Assembly: GCA_002600635.1 (NCBI GenBank)
Contig: CP021371.1
Location: forward strand, 3,413,001-3,477,000
Direction: 5' to 3'
DNA length: 64,000 nt
Source: Rhizobium sp. ACO-34A
GTDB taxonomy: Bacteria; Pseudomonadota; Alphaproteobacteria; Rhizobiales; Rhizobiaceae
Shown here piece after piece: positions 19,040-27,353 of the stretch (position 1 is its first letter; each line of letters starts with the position of its first letter). The position numbers and the translations under genes are program-made. Under the pieces are notes generated by a model. It saw only the letters and a list, made by a program, of their open reading frames with translations. It ran no database searches and had not been told where the DNA came from.

Positions 19040-19480
19040 ATGCGCTCGACCAGCGACAGAATCCGCCACGCCATCAGTTTCGAACTCATCGCCCTCGGCA
19101 TCATCACGCCGCTCGGAGCCTGGGTCTATTCCCTGCCCATATCGGAAATCGGTGTCATCAGCGTCGCCAGCGCGACCATCGCCATGCTGTGGAACTACGT
19201 CTACAACATCGGCTTCGACCATGCGATGCAGAGGCTGACCGGCACCACGGCCAAGAGCGTCGCTGCGCGTGTTCTGCATGCAGCCCTGTTCGAAGCCGGC
19301 CTGCTCATCGTCCTTGCTCCCCTCATCGCCTGGTACCTCAATGTCGGCTTCTGGCATGCGGTGGTGATGGACGTTTCCTTCTCGCTCTTTTACATGGTCT
19401 ATGCCTTTGTCTTCAATTGGGCCTACGACCGCGTCTTCCCTATCCCGGAATGGCAGGATCGGAGCCAGGCCGCGGGCTAA
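19040..19480 (+). CDS. PACE family efflux transporter
   Basis: 146 residues with four hydrophobic helices arranged as two repeats. Each repeat has the bacterial transmembrane pair pattern: [13 protein letters not shown]...[10 protein letters not shown] in the first and [13 protein letters not shown]...[10 protein letters not shown] in the second. The repeated R-x-x-H-(x)-FE and W-x-x-x-(Y/A)-x-D residues are typical of PACE (AceI-type) drug/proton antiporters. Known members export chlorhexidine, acriflavine or small polyamines; the substrate here is unknown. A GAGAT purine stretch precedes the ATG. It is 35 bases upstream of the PhzF gene and probably co-transcribed with it. Confidence 0.9.
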   Translation: MRSTSDRIRHAISFELIALGIITPLGAWVYSLPISEIGVISVASATIAMLWNYVYNIGFDHAMQRLTGTTAKSVAARVLHAALFEAGLLIVLAPLIAWYLNVGFWHAVVMDVSFSLFYMVYAFVFNWAYDRVFPIPEWQDRSQAAG

Positions 19481-19515
19481 GAGGCACACATACGGCATCA
19501 GAAAGCGGAGAGATC

Positions 19516-20424
19516 ATGCGTTCCATCCCCTTCGTCACCGTCGATGTCTTCACCGACACGCGCTTCTCCGGAAATCCGCTGGCAGTCGTGCCGGACGCGC
19601 GCGACCTGACGGATGGGGAGATGCAGCAGATCGCAACCGAGTTCGGATACTCGGAAAGCACTTTCGTCCTGCCGCCGCGCGATGAGGCCAATACGGCCGA
19701 GGTGAGGATCTTCACTCCGACAATGGAGATCCCCTTCGCCGGTCATCCGAATGTCGGCACCGCCTTCGTGCTCGGCCGGCAAGGCGAGGTCTTCGGCAAG
19801 CCTGCCGGCAGCGTGATGCGCTTCGAGGAAAAGGCCGGTCTCGTCGAGATCACCCTCACGAAGACCGACGAAACGGTCACCGGCGCCACCATCCGCGCGC
19901 CGGGACCTCTCGTGATCGGCTCCACCGTCGAGGCTTCGGCGCTCGCTCCATGCGTATCGCTACAGGCGGATGATATCGCCACCGGCAGCCACATGCCGAG
20001 CTTCGTCTCTGTCGGCCTGAAATTCATCGTCGCCGAGGTCGCAAGCCTTGATGCGCTTGGCCGCGCCGGGCCGAACATCGATGCCGTCAGAAAGCTGAAG
20101 CACGCCTTTCCGCATGAGACGAGCGATTGCTCCACCTTCCTTTATACCCATGCCGGCCAGGACCACATCCGCGCCCGGATGTTCGCTCCTTTGGACAACG
20201 TGCCGGAAGACCCGGCGACCGGCAGCGCCTCCGCCGCGCTTGGCGCCTACCTGGCCTTCCTGTCGAAGGCGTCGGGCCGACGGCGCCTGCTCATTGAACA
20301 GGGCGTGGAAATGGGTCGCCGCAGCCTGATCCATCTCGATATCGACAGCCGCGACGGCGTCATGGAACACGTCCGCGTCACTGGCGGCTGTGTTGAAGTC
20401 ACGCGCGGCTCGATTTCACTCTGA
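19516..20424 (+). CDS. PhzF family isomerase/epimerase
   Basis: 302 residues, full length for the PhzF/YddE fold. The N-terminal [14 protein letters not shown], the catalytic-glutamate segment [10 protein letters not shown] (E47), [18 protein letters not shown] and the C-terminal [16 protein letters not shown] are all in place. PhzF acts in phenazine synthesis, but most homologues, including those without phenazine clusters, have unknown substrates. No phz genes are nearby, so phenazine synthesis should not be inferred. The ATG has GGAGAGA upstream. The open frame continues upstream through the PACE gene in another frame, but the family start is here. Confidence 0.93.
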   Translation: MRSIPFVTVDVFTDTRFSGNPLAVVPDARDLTDGEMQQIATEFGYSESTFVLPPRDEANTAEVRIFTPTMEIPFAGHPNVGTAFVLGRQGEVFGKPAGSVMRFEEKAGLVEITLTKTDETVTGATIRAPGPLVIGSTVEASALAPCVSLQADDIATGSHMPSFVSVGLKFIVAEVASLDALGRAGPNIDAVRKLKHAFPHETSDCSTFLYTHAGQDHIRARMFAPLDNVPEDPATGSASAALGAYLAFLSKASGRRRLLIEQGVEMGRRSLIHLDIDSRDGVMEHVRVTGGCVEVTRGSISL

Positions 20425-20429
20425 TCGTC

Positions 20430-20585
20430 TTAAGGACGGATGAGCAGCGTGACCGTCCAGATCGCGAAGGCGAGCACTGCAATCTTCCAGAAATCCTTGC
20501 GCCGGCGCAGGCCCGGAAGCCCAAGCGGCTTGATGACCTGAATCACCATGGCCAGCATCAGCAGGATGGCGATGATCTTGGTCAT
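20430..20585 (-). CDS. Small conserved membrane protein, 51 residues
   Basis: MTKIIAILLMLAMVIQVIKPLGLPGL, then RRRKDFWKIAVLAFAIWTVTLLIRP: two hydrophobic helices joined by a positively charged loop (GLRRRKDF), so both termini probably face the same side. AAAGG lies upstream of the ATG. I recognise it only as a small protein common in rhizobia; there is no domain assignment. It ends five bases from the 3' end of the PhzF gene (convergent). An upstream in-frame start at 20666 is possible but adds a non-conserved basic leader. Confidence 0.65.
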   Translation of the reverse strand: MTKIIAILLMLAMVIQVIKPLGLPGLRRRKDFWKIAVLAFAIWTVTLLIRP

Positions 20586-20765
20586 GATATCAGGCAACCT
20601 TTCATGGTGCCGATTCTGGCACGCCACAACGACGACACTTTTGCCCGCCAGAAATTTCTTCGGCAAGCACTATATCGTTCAGATATCGCTAGGGACCTTG
20701 CACTAGACTGTAACGTTAGAGACCCTTCCTTCAGACCAGAAGCATAACCGACCGACAGAGACGCC

Positions 20766-22133
20766 ATGCGACGAAATCTCCTGCCAGTCATGGCCCTTCT
20801 CCTGGGCACTCTTTTCCTCTTTCTCGGCAATGGCCTGCATGGCCTGCTGCTGCCCGTACGTGGAGCGGAGGAAGGCTATTCGAACGAAATCCTCGGCTTT
20901 CTCGGAACCTCCTGGGCCACCGGCTTCGTGCTCGGCTGCTTCATCGCGCCGAAGCTCGTCATGCGGGTCGGTCATATCAGGGCCTTCTCGGTTTTCGTCT
21001 CGCTGATATCGCTGATCGCGCTGCTGACCGGCATCGTCGTCGACGATTACTGGTGGGTGGCCCTTCGCGCTGTAACCGGTTTCTGCACCGCCGGCACGTC
21101 GATGATTATCGAAAGCTGGCTAAACGAACGGGCCACCAACGAGACGCGGGGAACGATCTTCTCGTTCTACATTTCCATCACGCTGATCGGCGTTGTCGGC
21201 GGCCAGATGATGGTGGGTTTTTTCGATCCGAAGACCACCATCCTGTTCATGATCTGCGGCATCCTCTATTGCGTGGCCGTGTTGCCGACCACCATCTCCA
21301 CGGCAGCCACTCCCCAGCCGCTCAAGTCGATCAAGCTCGATCTGCCGACGCTCTATCGCAATTCGCCGGTCTCATTCGTCGGCATCCTGCTGATCGGTAT
21401 CGCCAACGGCGCTTACGGTACGCTGGGTGCCGTATTCGGGGCCCGCGCGGGCCTGCCGCCGAGCGTCATCGCAGCCATGCTGTCGATCACCATCTTCCTC
21501 GGCGCCATCATGCAGTTTCCCTCGGGCAAGGCATCCGACCGGACCGATCGACGCTATGTGCTCGCGGCCCTGTCCGGCATGGCGGCGCTTGCCGCGCTCG
21601 TGCTCGTCATCTTCCAGCCGGCAGACCCGATCATGATGATCGTCTTCGTGGCGCTCTACGGTGCGGCGGCAAACTCGCTCTATCCCATCGCGGTGGCCCA
21701 TGCCAACGACTTCGCCTCCACAGATGACTTCGTGAAGGTCTCCGGCGGGCTATTGCTGCTCTACGGCATCGGCACCATCATCGGCCCCACCATCGGCGGC
21801 CCGGTGATGACGCAACTCGGCCCCTACGCCCTGTTCTCGGTGACGGCCATGGCGCATGTGCTGCTCACCGCCTATGCCATCTATCGCAGCCGCCTGAGAG
21901 CACCGGTTCCCGTTGAGGACCGCGAGAACGTCCCCAACATTCCGGTTACGGTTTCGCCGATGAGCACACCGGAAAGCCTGACGCTCGATCCTCGCGCAGC
22001 CCCCTTCAGGAGGCCGAGGAGACGGGAGGCAATCCACCGCCGAAGGAGGCAGACGCATGACATCAGACGAAGAACGCCCGAAGAAATCCGTCTCCCACGA
22101 GATCGGAAGCGACCTTTCCGCCATATCCGCTGA
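20766..22133 (+). CDS. MFS transporter (YcaD-like), apparent frameshift near the 3' end
   Basis: The first about 400 codons give a 12-helix major facilitator: N-terminal GLHGLLLPVRGAEEG, loop-2-like APKLVMRVGHIRAF, IIESWLNERATNETRG, and SDRTDRRYVLAAL between the halves. After DPRAAP the frame turns into an Arg-rich tail of about 40 residues that runs 77 bases into the next gene. In the other frame, starting at CAG 22007, the sequence reads QEAEETGGNPPPKEADA and stops at TGA 22058-22060, overlapping the ATG of the DUF1192 gene as ATGA. One missing base, for example in the C run 22000-22004, explains this. The intact gene would then be about 432 residues. Substrate unknown. Confidence 0.85.
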   Translation: MRRNLLPVMALLLGTLFLFLGNGLHGLLLPVRGAEEGYSNEILGFLGTSWATGFVLGCFIAPKLVMRVGHIRAFSVFVSLISLIALLTGIVVDDYWWVALRAVTGFCTAGTSMIIESWLNERATNETRGTIFSFYISITLIGVVGGQMMVGFFDPKTTILFMICGILYCVAVLPTTISTAATPQPLKSIKLDLPTLYRNSPVSFVGILLIGIANGAYGTLGAVFGARAGLPPSVIAAMLSITIFLGAIMQFPSGKASDRTDRRYVLAALSGMAALAALVLVIFQPADPIMMIVFVALYGAAANSLYPIAVAHANDFASTDDFVKVSGGLLLLYGIGTIIGPTIGGPVMTQLGPYALFSVTAMAHVLLTAYAIYRSRLRAPVPVEDRENVPNIPVTVSPMSTPESLTLDPRAAPFRRPRRREAIHRRRRQTHDIRRRTPEEIRLPRDRKRPFRHIR

Positions 22134-22251
22134 TGAACTGCGCAGCCGAATCGCCTTGCTCCGTGAGGAGATCGCGCGCATCGAGGCGGAAATCGCCCGA
22201 AAGGACGACAGCAAACGTGCAGCCGACAGTTTCTTCCGCCCCAAAGTATAA
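22057..22251 (+). CDS. DUF1192 family protein
   Basis: 64 residues: a basic, disordered start (MTSDEERPKKSVS), then SADELRSRIALLREEIARIEAEIARK, a coiled coil, and the C-terminal ADSFFRPKV common in DUF1192. These very small alphaproteobacterial proteins have no known function. GGAGGC lies 7-12 bases before the ATG. Its ATG overlaps the stop the upstream MFS gene would have without its frameshift, which implies translational coupling in the ancestral arrangement. Confidence 0.88.
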   Translation: MTSDEERPKKSVSHEIGSDLSAISADELRSRIALLREEIARIEAEIARKDDSKRAADSFFRPKV

Positions 22252-22312
22252 AATAGCGGTTTTTACACCGCCTCTGTTCCAATGCGGGAAAACTCAAAGA
22301 TTTAGCTTGAAA

Positions 22313-22327
22313 TTAACCTTTGATTAA
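22313..22327 (+). promoter_or_regulatory. CtrA binding box 1
   Basis: TTAA-CCTTTGA-TTAA, a perfect match to the CtrA consensus TTAA-N7-TTAA. It lies upstream of the DUF1192 terminator, about 290 bases before rcdA. Confidence 0.7.
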
Positions 22328-22423
22328 GCATTTTGCGCGATTGTATTCCCATCCGGATCTTCTGGATTCAGGCCATTTCTCCACATGGCGAATTCGTCTG
22401 ATTTTTCTCCCTGTTTTACCTTG

Positions 22424-22450
22424 AGAGCCGCTCCTGCGGCTCTTCTTTTC
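22424..22450 (+). terminator. Terminator of the MFS-DUF1192 genes
   Basis: Eight-base-pair stem AGAGCCGC (22424-22431) with GCGGCTCT (22436-22443), loop TCCT, followed by TCTTTTC. Confidence 0.85.
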
Positions 22451-22482
22451 TGCTTCGAGCCATTTTCCCAAAATTGTGGGAA

Positions 22483-22497
22483 TTAACCTTTCCTTAA
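22483..22497 (+). promoter_or_regulatory. CtrA binding box 2
   Basis: TTAA-CCTTTCC-TTAA, a second perfect TTAA-N7-TTAA site, about 120 bases before rcdA and after the preceding terminator. This position suits direct control of rcdA. Confidence 0.8.
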
Positions 22498-22617
22498 GAA
22501 ACGGCTTGCGCGTTTGCGGTAATAATAGCATCGTGGCGTCATGTAAGGCGGCGGTGGCAAAGTAAGTCTCACCCCCGCTCATGATAAAAAAGTGATGCGT
22601 AAATCAGGGGTGAATCG

Positions 22618-23133
22618 ATGTCTGAACTCGGATTGAATACCGTGAGCTTTGCGGGCCGTGCGGCCGCATCGTCGCAGTTCAAGGCGACCTATGCCGAAGG
22701 CATGGGACTGGTCGAAGAAACCGCCGCCTATCTCGATGGCCCCGGCCGCGCAGCAGCAAAGGTTCTGCCGCGCATGGCTTCCGTCCTCTACGCAGCAGAG
22801 TCCATGCGCCTCACCACCCGCCTGATGCAGATGGCCTCATGGCTCCTGCTCCAGCGCGCCGTCAACAACGGCGAAATGAGCCGCGATCAGGTTCTCTCGG
22901 AAAAGAGCAAGGTGCGCCTCGACGGCTTCAACGTCGACCGTAACGCACCGGGCTGGAACGACCTGCCGGAAGCCTTCCGCGATCTGGTCGAGCGCTCGCT
23001 CCGCCTGCAGAACCGCATCGCCCTGCTCGACCGCGAAATCTATCGCCCGTCGGACGCGCCGATCGTGCCCGACAATGAAAACAGCGTTCAGGCGCAGCTC
23101 AACCTGCTGCGCACCGCATTCAACAACAACTGA
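22618..23133 (+). CDS. rcdA: RcdA (DUF1465), regulator of CtrA degradation
   Basis: 171 residues, full DUF1465 length. The helical core FKATYAEGMGLVEETAAYLDGPGR, VLYAAESMRLTTRLMQMASWLL and AVNNGEMSRDQ is typical. In Caulobacter RcdA is an adaptor that joins CpdR and ClpXP to degrade CtrA and other substrates during the cell cycle; rhizobial orthologues act in the same circuit. GGGGTGA precedes the ATG. Two perfect CtrA boxes upstream suggest that CtrA controls the gene for its own degradation factor. It ends before a terminator and faces rpmE. Confidence 0.92.
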   Translation: MSELGLNTVSFAGRAAASSQFKATYAEGMGLVEETAAYLDGPGRAAAKVLPRMASVLYAAESMRLTTRLMQMASWLLLQRAVNNGEMSRDQVLSEKSKVRLDGFNVDRNAPGWNDLPEAFRDLVERSLRLQNRIALLDREIYRPSDAPIVPDNENSVQAQLNLLRTAFNNN

Positions 23134-23166
23134 CGCTGATTTACGTATCCACCGCAGCAAATGCTT

Positions 23167-23202
23167 GCCCGGCCATGCCAAGCGCATCGCCGGGCTTTTC
23201 TT
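23167..23202 (+). terminator. Terminator of rcdA
   Basis: Stem GCCCGGC (23167-23173) with GCCGGGC (23189-23195), a 15-base loop, then TTTTCTTTG. Confidence 0.7.
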
Positions 23203-23231
23203 TGTCCCCACCTCCGCCGGAATGAAGGCAC

Positions 23232-23259
23232 AAAAAAAGCCCGGACAAACCGGGCTTTT
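23232..23259 (-). terminator. Terminator of rpmE (bidirectional form)
   Basis: Stem GCCCGG (23239-23244) with CCGGGC (23250-23255). It is flanked by seven A on the left, giving a U tract for the minus strand, and four T on the right. Confidence 0.88.
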
Positions 23260-23283
23260 CGAAACATGCGATCGAAGTGTCGA

Positions 23284-23505
23284 TCAGAGGCCGAGGCCGC
23301 CGAAACGCTTGTTGAACTTCGACAGACGGCCGCCGCGGTCCATGAGCTGCTGGTTGCCGCCGGTCCATGCCGGATGGGACTTCGGATCGATTTCGAGATT
23401 CATGACAGCGCCTTCCGAACCCCAGGTCGAACGGGTTTCGTATTCGGTGCCATCGGTCATCACCACTTTGATGGTGTGGTAGTCGGGATGGATGTCAGCC
23501 TTCAT
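23284..23505 (-). CDS. rpmE: 50S ribosomal protein L31, zinc-free form
   Basis: 73 residues from ATG 23505 ([14 protein letters not shown]), preceded by AGGAAGAAAG. The C-terminal SHPAWTGG and [12 protein letters not shown] match L31. None of the four zinc-binding cysteines of the C+ form is present, so this is the C- type usual in Rhizobiales. L31 bridges the ribosomal subunits at the central protuberance. It is a single gene with its own terminator, divergent from the ABC exporter. Confidence 0.95.
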   Translation of the reverse strand: MKADIHPDYHTIKVVMTDGTEYETRSTWGSEGAVMNLEIDPKSHPAWTGGNQQLMDRGGRLSKFNKRFGGLGL

Positions 23506-23693
23506 AACTTTCTTCCTGCTGTGCCGGAGGTCCATTTGACGCAATTGCGCCGTGCGGTCCTATTCAATAAATGAAGCCGCAGTCCGATTAGGCCACGGCT
23601 TCCCAATTCGATGCGGTGCCTATACATGAAGGGCGCGAGGATAACAAGAGCCATGGCGCGAAAGCGCTCTCGCGCGCGTTGGAGAAGAGTGAA

Positions 23694-25496
23694 GTGTCAG
23701 CAATAGACGAAACCGAACCAAAGAAGCGCCGCTCCCTGCAGCCCCTGTCGCGCCTCCTGCCCTATCTTTCCCGCTACCGCTCGCTGGTCGTCGGTGCGCT
23801 TTTCTTCCTGTGCCTTGCCGCCGCAACCACGCTGGCGCTGCCGCTCGCCGTTCGCCGCATGGTCGACCACGGCTTCGAGTCGGCCGACAGCGGCTTCATC
23901 AACAACTATTTCGGCATGCTCATCATCATGGCCATCGTTCTCGCGGTGGCAAGCGGCATGCGCTACTACTACGTCATCACCATCGGCGAGCGCATCGTCT
24001 CGGACCTGCGCCGGGAAGTCTTTGCCCACGTGGCGACGCTCTCCCCCTCTTTCTTCGACGTCAACCAGTCCGGCGAGATCGTCTCGCGCCTGACGGCAGA
24101 CACCACGCAGATCAAGTCGGCGGTCGGCGCCACCGCCTCGCAGGCGCTGCGCAACTCCATCCTCTGTCTTGGCGCGATGGGCATGATGATCTACACGAGC
24201 CCCCGGCTCTCCGTACTCGTACTCATCGCGATCCCGATCATCGTCTTCCCGCTGGTCGCATTCGGCCGCTCGGTGCGCAAGCGCTCCCGCGAGGCACAGG
24301 ACCGGCTGGCCAGCACCTCCGCCTTCGCGTCGGAAACCATAGCAGCAGCCCGCACGGTTCAGGCGTTCAACGCCGAAGAAACCGCCACCAGACGCTACGA
24401 CCTTGCCGTCGAGGAGGCCTATGAAGCCGCCCGTTCCGCCATCAAGTCGCGCGCGCTGCTGACCGGCATCGCCATCTCGCTCGTCTTCGGCAGCGTCGTC
24501 GCCGTCCTCTGGTTCGGCGCGCAAAGCGTTCTCGCAGGAACTCTCTCAGCCGGCACGCTCGGCCAGTTTCTGCTCTATTCCGTGATCGCGGCGGGATCGA
24601 TGGGAACGCTCTCCGAGATCTGGGGCGAACTCTCGCAGGCTTCGGGTGCTGCCGAGCGCCTGACCGAACTCCTGCAGGAGCGCTCCGCAATCACCGTACC
24701 GGCCAACCCACTCGCCCTGCCCCAGCCGCCGCTCGGTCAGGTCGCATTCGAGGACGTGCACTTCTCATATCCCTCGCATCCCGGTAAATCCGCTCTCAAG
24801 GGCCTGTCCTTCAAGGTGGACGCAGGCGAGACGGTTGCGATCGTCGGCCCCTCCGGCGCGGGCAAGAGCACGGTCTTCTCGCTGCTCCTGCGCTTCTACG
24901 ATCCGGCACGCGGCGCTGTCCGCCTCGATGGCCTCGACCTCCGCGACGTCGACCCTCACGCCTTGCGCGATCGCATGGCCATGGTACCACAGGACGTGAC
25001 CATCTTCGCCACCTCGATCCACGAGAACATCGCCTTCGGCTCGCCGCATGCGACCCGTGAAATGGTCGAGGCCGCGGCAGAAGCAGCCCAGGCAAGCGAG
25101 TTCATCAAGCGGCTGGAACGCGGTTTCGATACGGAAGTCGGCGAACGCGGCATCACGCTTTCCGGCGGCCAGCGCCAGCGAATAGCCATCGCCCGCGCCT
25201 TGCTGCGCAACGCCCCCGTCCTTCTTCTCGACGAGGCGACCTCGGCGCTCGATGCCGAGAGCGAAACCCTCGTACAAAAAGCCCTCGACGGGCTGATGCG
25301 CGACCGCACCACTATCGTCATTGCCCATCGCCTTGCGACCATCCTAAAGGCCGACCGCATTCTGGTTCTGGATGACGGGCGCATCGTCGAGGAAGGCACG
25401 CATCAGAGCCTGATCCAGCACGGCGGTCTCTACGCCAAGCTCGCCCGGCTGCAGTTCGAAAACGGCGCGGCGGAATTCTCTGCCGCTGCCAAGTAG
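23694..25496 (+). CDS. ABC exporter, fused transmembrane and ATPase domains (MsbA-like)
   Basis: 600 residues from a GTG at 23694, chosen because GGAGAAG lies six bases upstream; the frame is open 26 codons further up. The six-helix transmembrane domain is residues about 30-310. The ATPase domain has Walker A GPSGAGKST at about 385, signature LSGGQRQRIAIARALL at about 488, Walker B VLLLDEATSALD and the H-loop IVIAHRLAT. As a half-transporter it would act as a homodimer. Relatives export lipids, peptides or drugs; the substrate is not evident. Its 3' end lies nine bases from the convergent FAD dehydrogenase gene. Confidence 0.93.
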   Translation: MSAIDETEPKKRRSLQPLSRLLPYLSRYRSLVVGALFFLCLAAATTLALPLAVRRMVDHGFESADSGFINNYFGMLIIMAIVLAVASGMRYYYVITIGERIVSDLRREVFAHVATLSPSFFDVNQSGEIVSRLTADTTQIKSAVGATASQALRNSILCLGAMGMMIYTSPRLSVLVLIAIPIIVFPLVAFGRSVRKRSREAQDRLASTSAFASETIAAARTVQAFNAEETATRRYDLAVEEAYEAARSAIKSRALLTGIAISLVFGSVVAVLWFGAQSVLAGTLSAGTLGQFLLYSVIAAGSMGTLSEIWGELSQASGAAERLTELLQERSAITVPANPLALPQPPLGQVAFEDVHFSYPSHPGKSALKGLSFKVDAGETVAIVGPSGAGKSTVFSLLLRFYDPARGAVRLDGLDLRDVDPHALRDRMAMVPQDVTIFATSIHENIAFGSPHATREMVEAAAEAAQASEFIKRLERGFDTEVGERGITLSGGQRQRIAIARALLRNAPVLLLDEATSALDAESETLVQKALDGLMRDRTTIVIAHRLATILKADRILVLDDGRIVEEGTHQSLIQHGGLYAKLARLQFENGAAEFSAAAK

Positions 25497-25505
25497 GAGT
25501 GCACC

Positions 25506-27149
25506 TCAGGCGCCGACCGAACGGCCGGCGACGCGCCCCGAGAACAGGCAACCGCCGAGGAACGTGCCTTCCAGCGCGTTGTAGCCGTGCACGCCGCCGC
25601 CACCGAAGCCCGACACCTCGCCTACAGCATAAAGCCCCGGCACCGGCTTATTGGTTGCGTCGAGCACACGGGCCGAGAGATCCGTGTGCAGACCGCCCAG
25701 CGTCTTGCGTGTCAAAATGTGGAGGCGCACGCCGATCAGCGGTCCGGCGCTGGAGGCGAGAAGCCGGTGTGGCTTGGCTGTCCGCATCAACCGGTCGCCG
25801 AGGAAGCGGCGAGCGCCACAGATAGCCGTCATCTGTGCATCCTTGCCGAACGCATTATTCACCTGCCGATCCCGCGCCTCGATCTGCGCCCGGATATGAT
25901 GAATGCCGAGCCGGTGCTCGCCGCTGAGTTCGTTCATCCCGGCAACCAGATCCTCAAGGGTATCGCGCACGACGAAATCCTCGCCCTTGTCCATGAAGGC
26001 CTGCACCGGCCCCGGCGGGTTGCTGCCGAGACGCTTGAGCAACAGCCGGATGTTCTTGCCCGTCAGGTCGGGGTTCTGTTCGGAACCGGACAGGGCGAAT
26101 TCGCGCTTGATGATCGCCTTGTTGAGGATGAACCAGCTGTATTCGTCTCCCCGCGCCCGGATCGCCTTCAGCGTCGCCAGCGTATCGAAGCCGGGCATGG
26201 CAGGCGCATCGAAACGGTTGCCATCAGCGTCACACCAGAAGGACGAGGGACCGGGCAGGATACGGATGCCATGGTTCGGCCAGATCGGATCGAAGTTGCG
26301 AAGACCTTCGGTATAGTGCCACATGCGGTCGCCATTGATGACATCGCCACCGGCGGCCTGGGTAATGGCGATCATCCGTCCGTCGACATATTGCGGAACG
26401 CCCGCCACCATGGATTTCGGCGCAGGGCCAAGGCGCTCGACCGGCCAGTTCTTGCGCACCAGATCATGGTTGCCGCCAATCCCACCGGAAGCGACGATGA
26501 CCGCCCCCGCGGTAATCTCGAACTCGCTCTCGGGAAACCGTGAGGTCGCAGCACCACGCGGTGCCGTGTCAGCCGCGAGCACCGTGCCACGCGCACCGGT
26601 GACCGCGCCATTGGTGACGACCAGTTGGTCCACCTGATGCCGGAACCGGAAGGACAGAATCCCCTTCCGCTCCGCCTCCCGCACACGGCGGATGAAAGGC
26701 GCCAGAACCGCAGGACCGGTTCCCCATGTGATATGAAAGCGCGGAACCGAATTGCCGTGCCCGTCCGCGCGCGATCCGCCACGCTCGGCCCAGCCGACCA
26801 CAGGAAACCAGCGCATGCCTTGCTGGTGTAACCAGGCGCGCTTTTCGCCAGCGGCAAAGTCCAGATAGGCATCCGCCCAATGGCGCGGCCAGTAATCCTC
26901 GGGGCGATCGAAAGCCGCCGAGCCCAGCCAGTCCTGCCGCGCCAGATCGACGGTATCGCGAATGCCCATGCGGCGCTGCTCGGGGCTATTGATGAAAAAG
27001 AGACCACCCAGCGACCAGAAGGCCTGCCCCCCGAGGTTCTGTTCTCCCTCCTGGTCGATCACACAGACCCTGAGGCCACGTTCCGCCGCCTCGGCCGCAG
27101 CAACAAGTCCGGAAAGTCCGGCACCGATCACCAGTACATCGCAGTCCAT
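25506..27149 (-). CDS. FAD-binding dehydrogenase (flavocytochrome c / ketosteroid dehydrogenase-like)
   Basis: 547 residues from ATG 27149, with GGGGAGG nine bases upstream; the longer open frame upstream is not protein-like. The FAD Rossmann motif DVLVIGAGLSGLVAAAEAAERG opens the protein, FWSLGGLFFI and GAVIVASGGIGGNHDLV follow, and the C-terminus has the isoalloxazine segment VGEVSGFGGGGVHGYNALEG. The family resembles fumarate reductase and 3-ketosteroid delta-1-dehydrogenase; substrate unknown. A palindrome sits just upstream of the gene (27184-27205), suggesting regulated expression. Confidence 0.9.
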   Translation of the reverse strand: MDCDVLVIGAGLSGLVAAAEAAERGLRVCVIDQEGEQNLGGQAFWSLGGLFFINSPEQRRMGIRDTVDLARQDWLGSAAFDRPEDYWPRHWADAYLDFAAGEKRAWLHQQGMRWFPVVGWAERGGSRADGHGNSVPRFHITWGTGPAVLAPFIRRVREAERKGILSFRFRHQVDQLVVTNGAVTGARGTVLAADTAPRGAATSRFPESEFEITAGAVIVASGGIGGNHDLVRKNWPVERLGPAPKSMVAGVPQYVDGRMIAITQAAGGDVINGDRMWHYTEGLRNFDPIWPNHGIRILPGPSSFWCDADGNRFDAPAMPGFDTLATLKAIRARGDEYSWFILNKAIIKREFALSGSEQNPDLTGKNIRLLLKRLGSNPPGPVQAFMDKGEDFVVRDTLEDLVAGMNELSGEHRLGIHHIRAQIEARDRQVNNAFGKDAQMTAICGARRFLGDRLMRTAKPHRLLASSAGPLIGVRLHILTRKTLGGLHTDLSARVLDATNKPVPGLYAVGEVSGFGGGGVHGYNALEGTFLGGCLFSGRVAGRSVGA

Positions 27150-27183
27150 CAGCGCAATCCTCCCCGATCGCTTCCGTGAACTT

Positions 27184-27205
27184 ACCCTTACGGGCACGTA
27201 AGGGT
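27184..27205. promoter_or_regulatory. Palindrome upstream of the FAD dehydrogenase gene (candidate operator)
   Basis: ACCCTTACG (27184-27192) and CGTAAGGGT (27197-27205) are perfect inverted repeats around GGCA, 35 bases before the start codon. The core TTACG-N4-CGTAA recalls the half-site geometry I remember for MerR-family regulators such as LiuR; this is an inference. No regulator gene adjoins it. Confidence 0.55.
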
Positions 27206-27353
27206 TAGCACAACCTGCGAACTTTTGGGGGAATTGGTTTTGAAACGAACACATAGCGAAGCAAAGCAGGCTGTTCACGCCTGCCTCATAATGCGACGGG
27301 TCTATTTCAGGAGTATGTCGCAAGCTGCCGCGCGATCTTGCGCGGCGGGCTAT

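Larger units (their letters stand above)
22252..22617. other. Non-coding region upstream of rcdA
   Basis: These 366 bases are AT-richer than the surroundings and carry no gene I can support. They hold two CtrA boxes (22313-22327, 22483-22497) and the terminator of the DUF1192 gene (22424-22450), each listed separately. The rcdA start site is probably downstream of the second box; TAATAAT near 22520 is a possible -10 but its spacing to any -35 is not clear. Confidence 0.6.

Noticed and set aside
19516..20424. Phenazine biosynthesis
   Set aside because: A PhzF-fold protein alone does not indicate phenazine production; no other phz genes are present.
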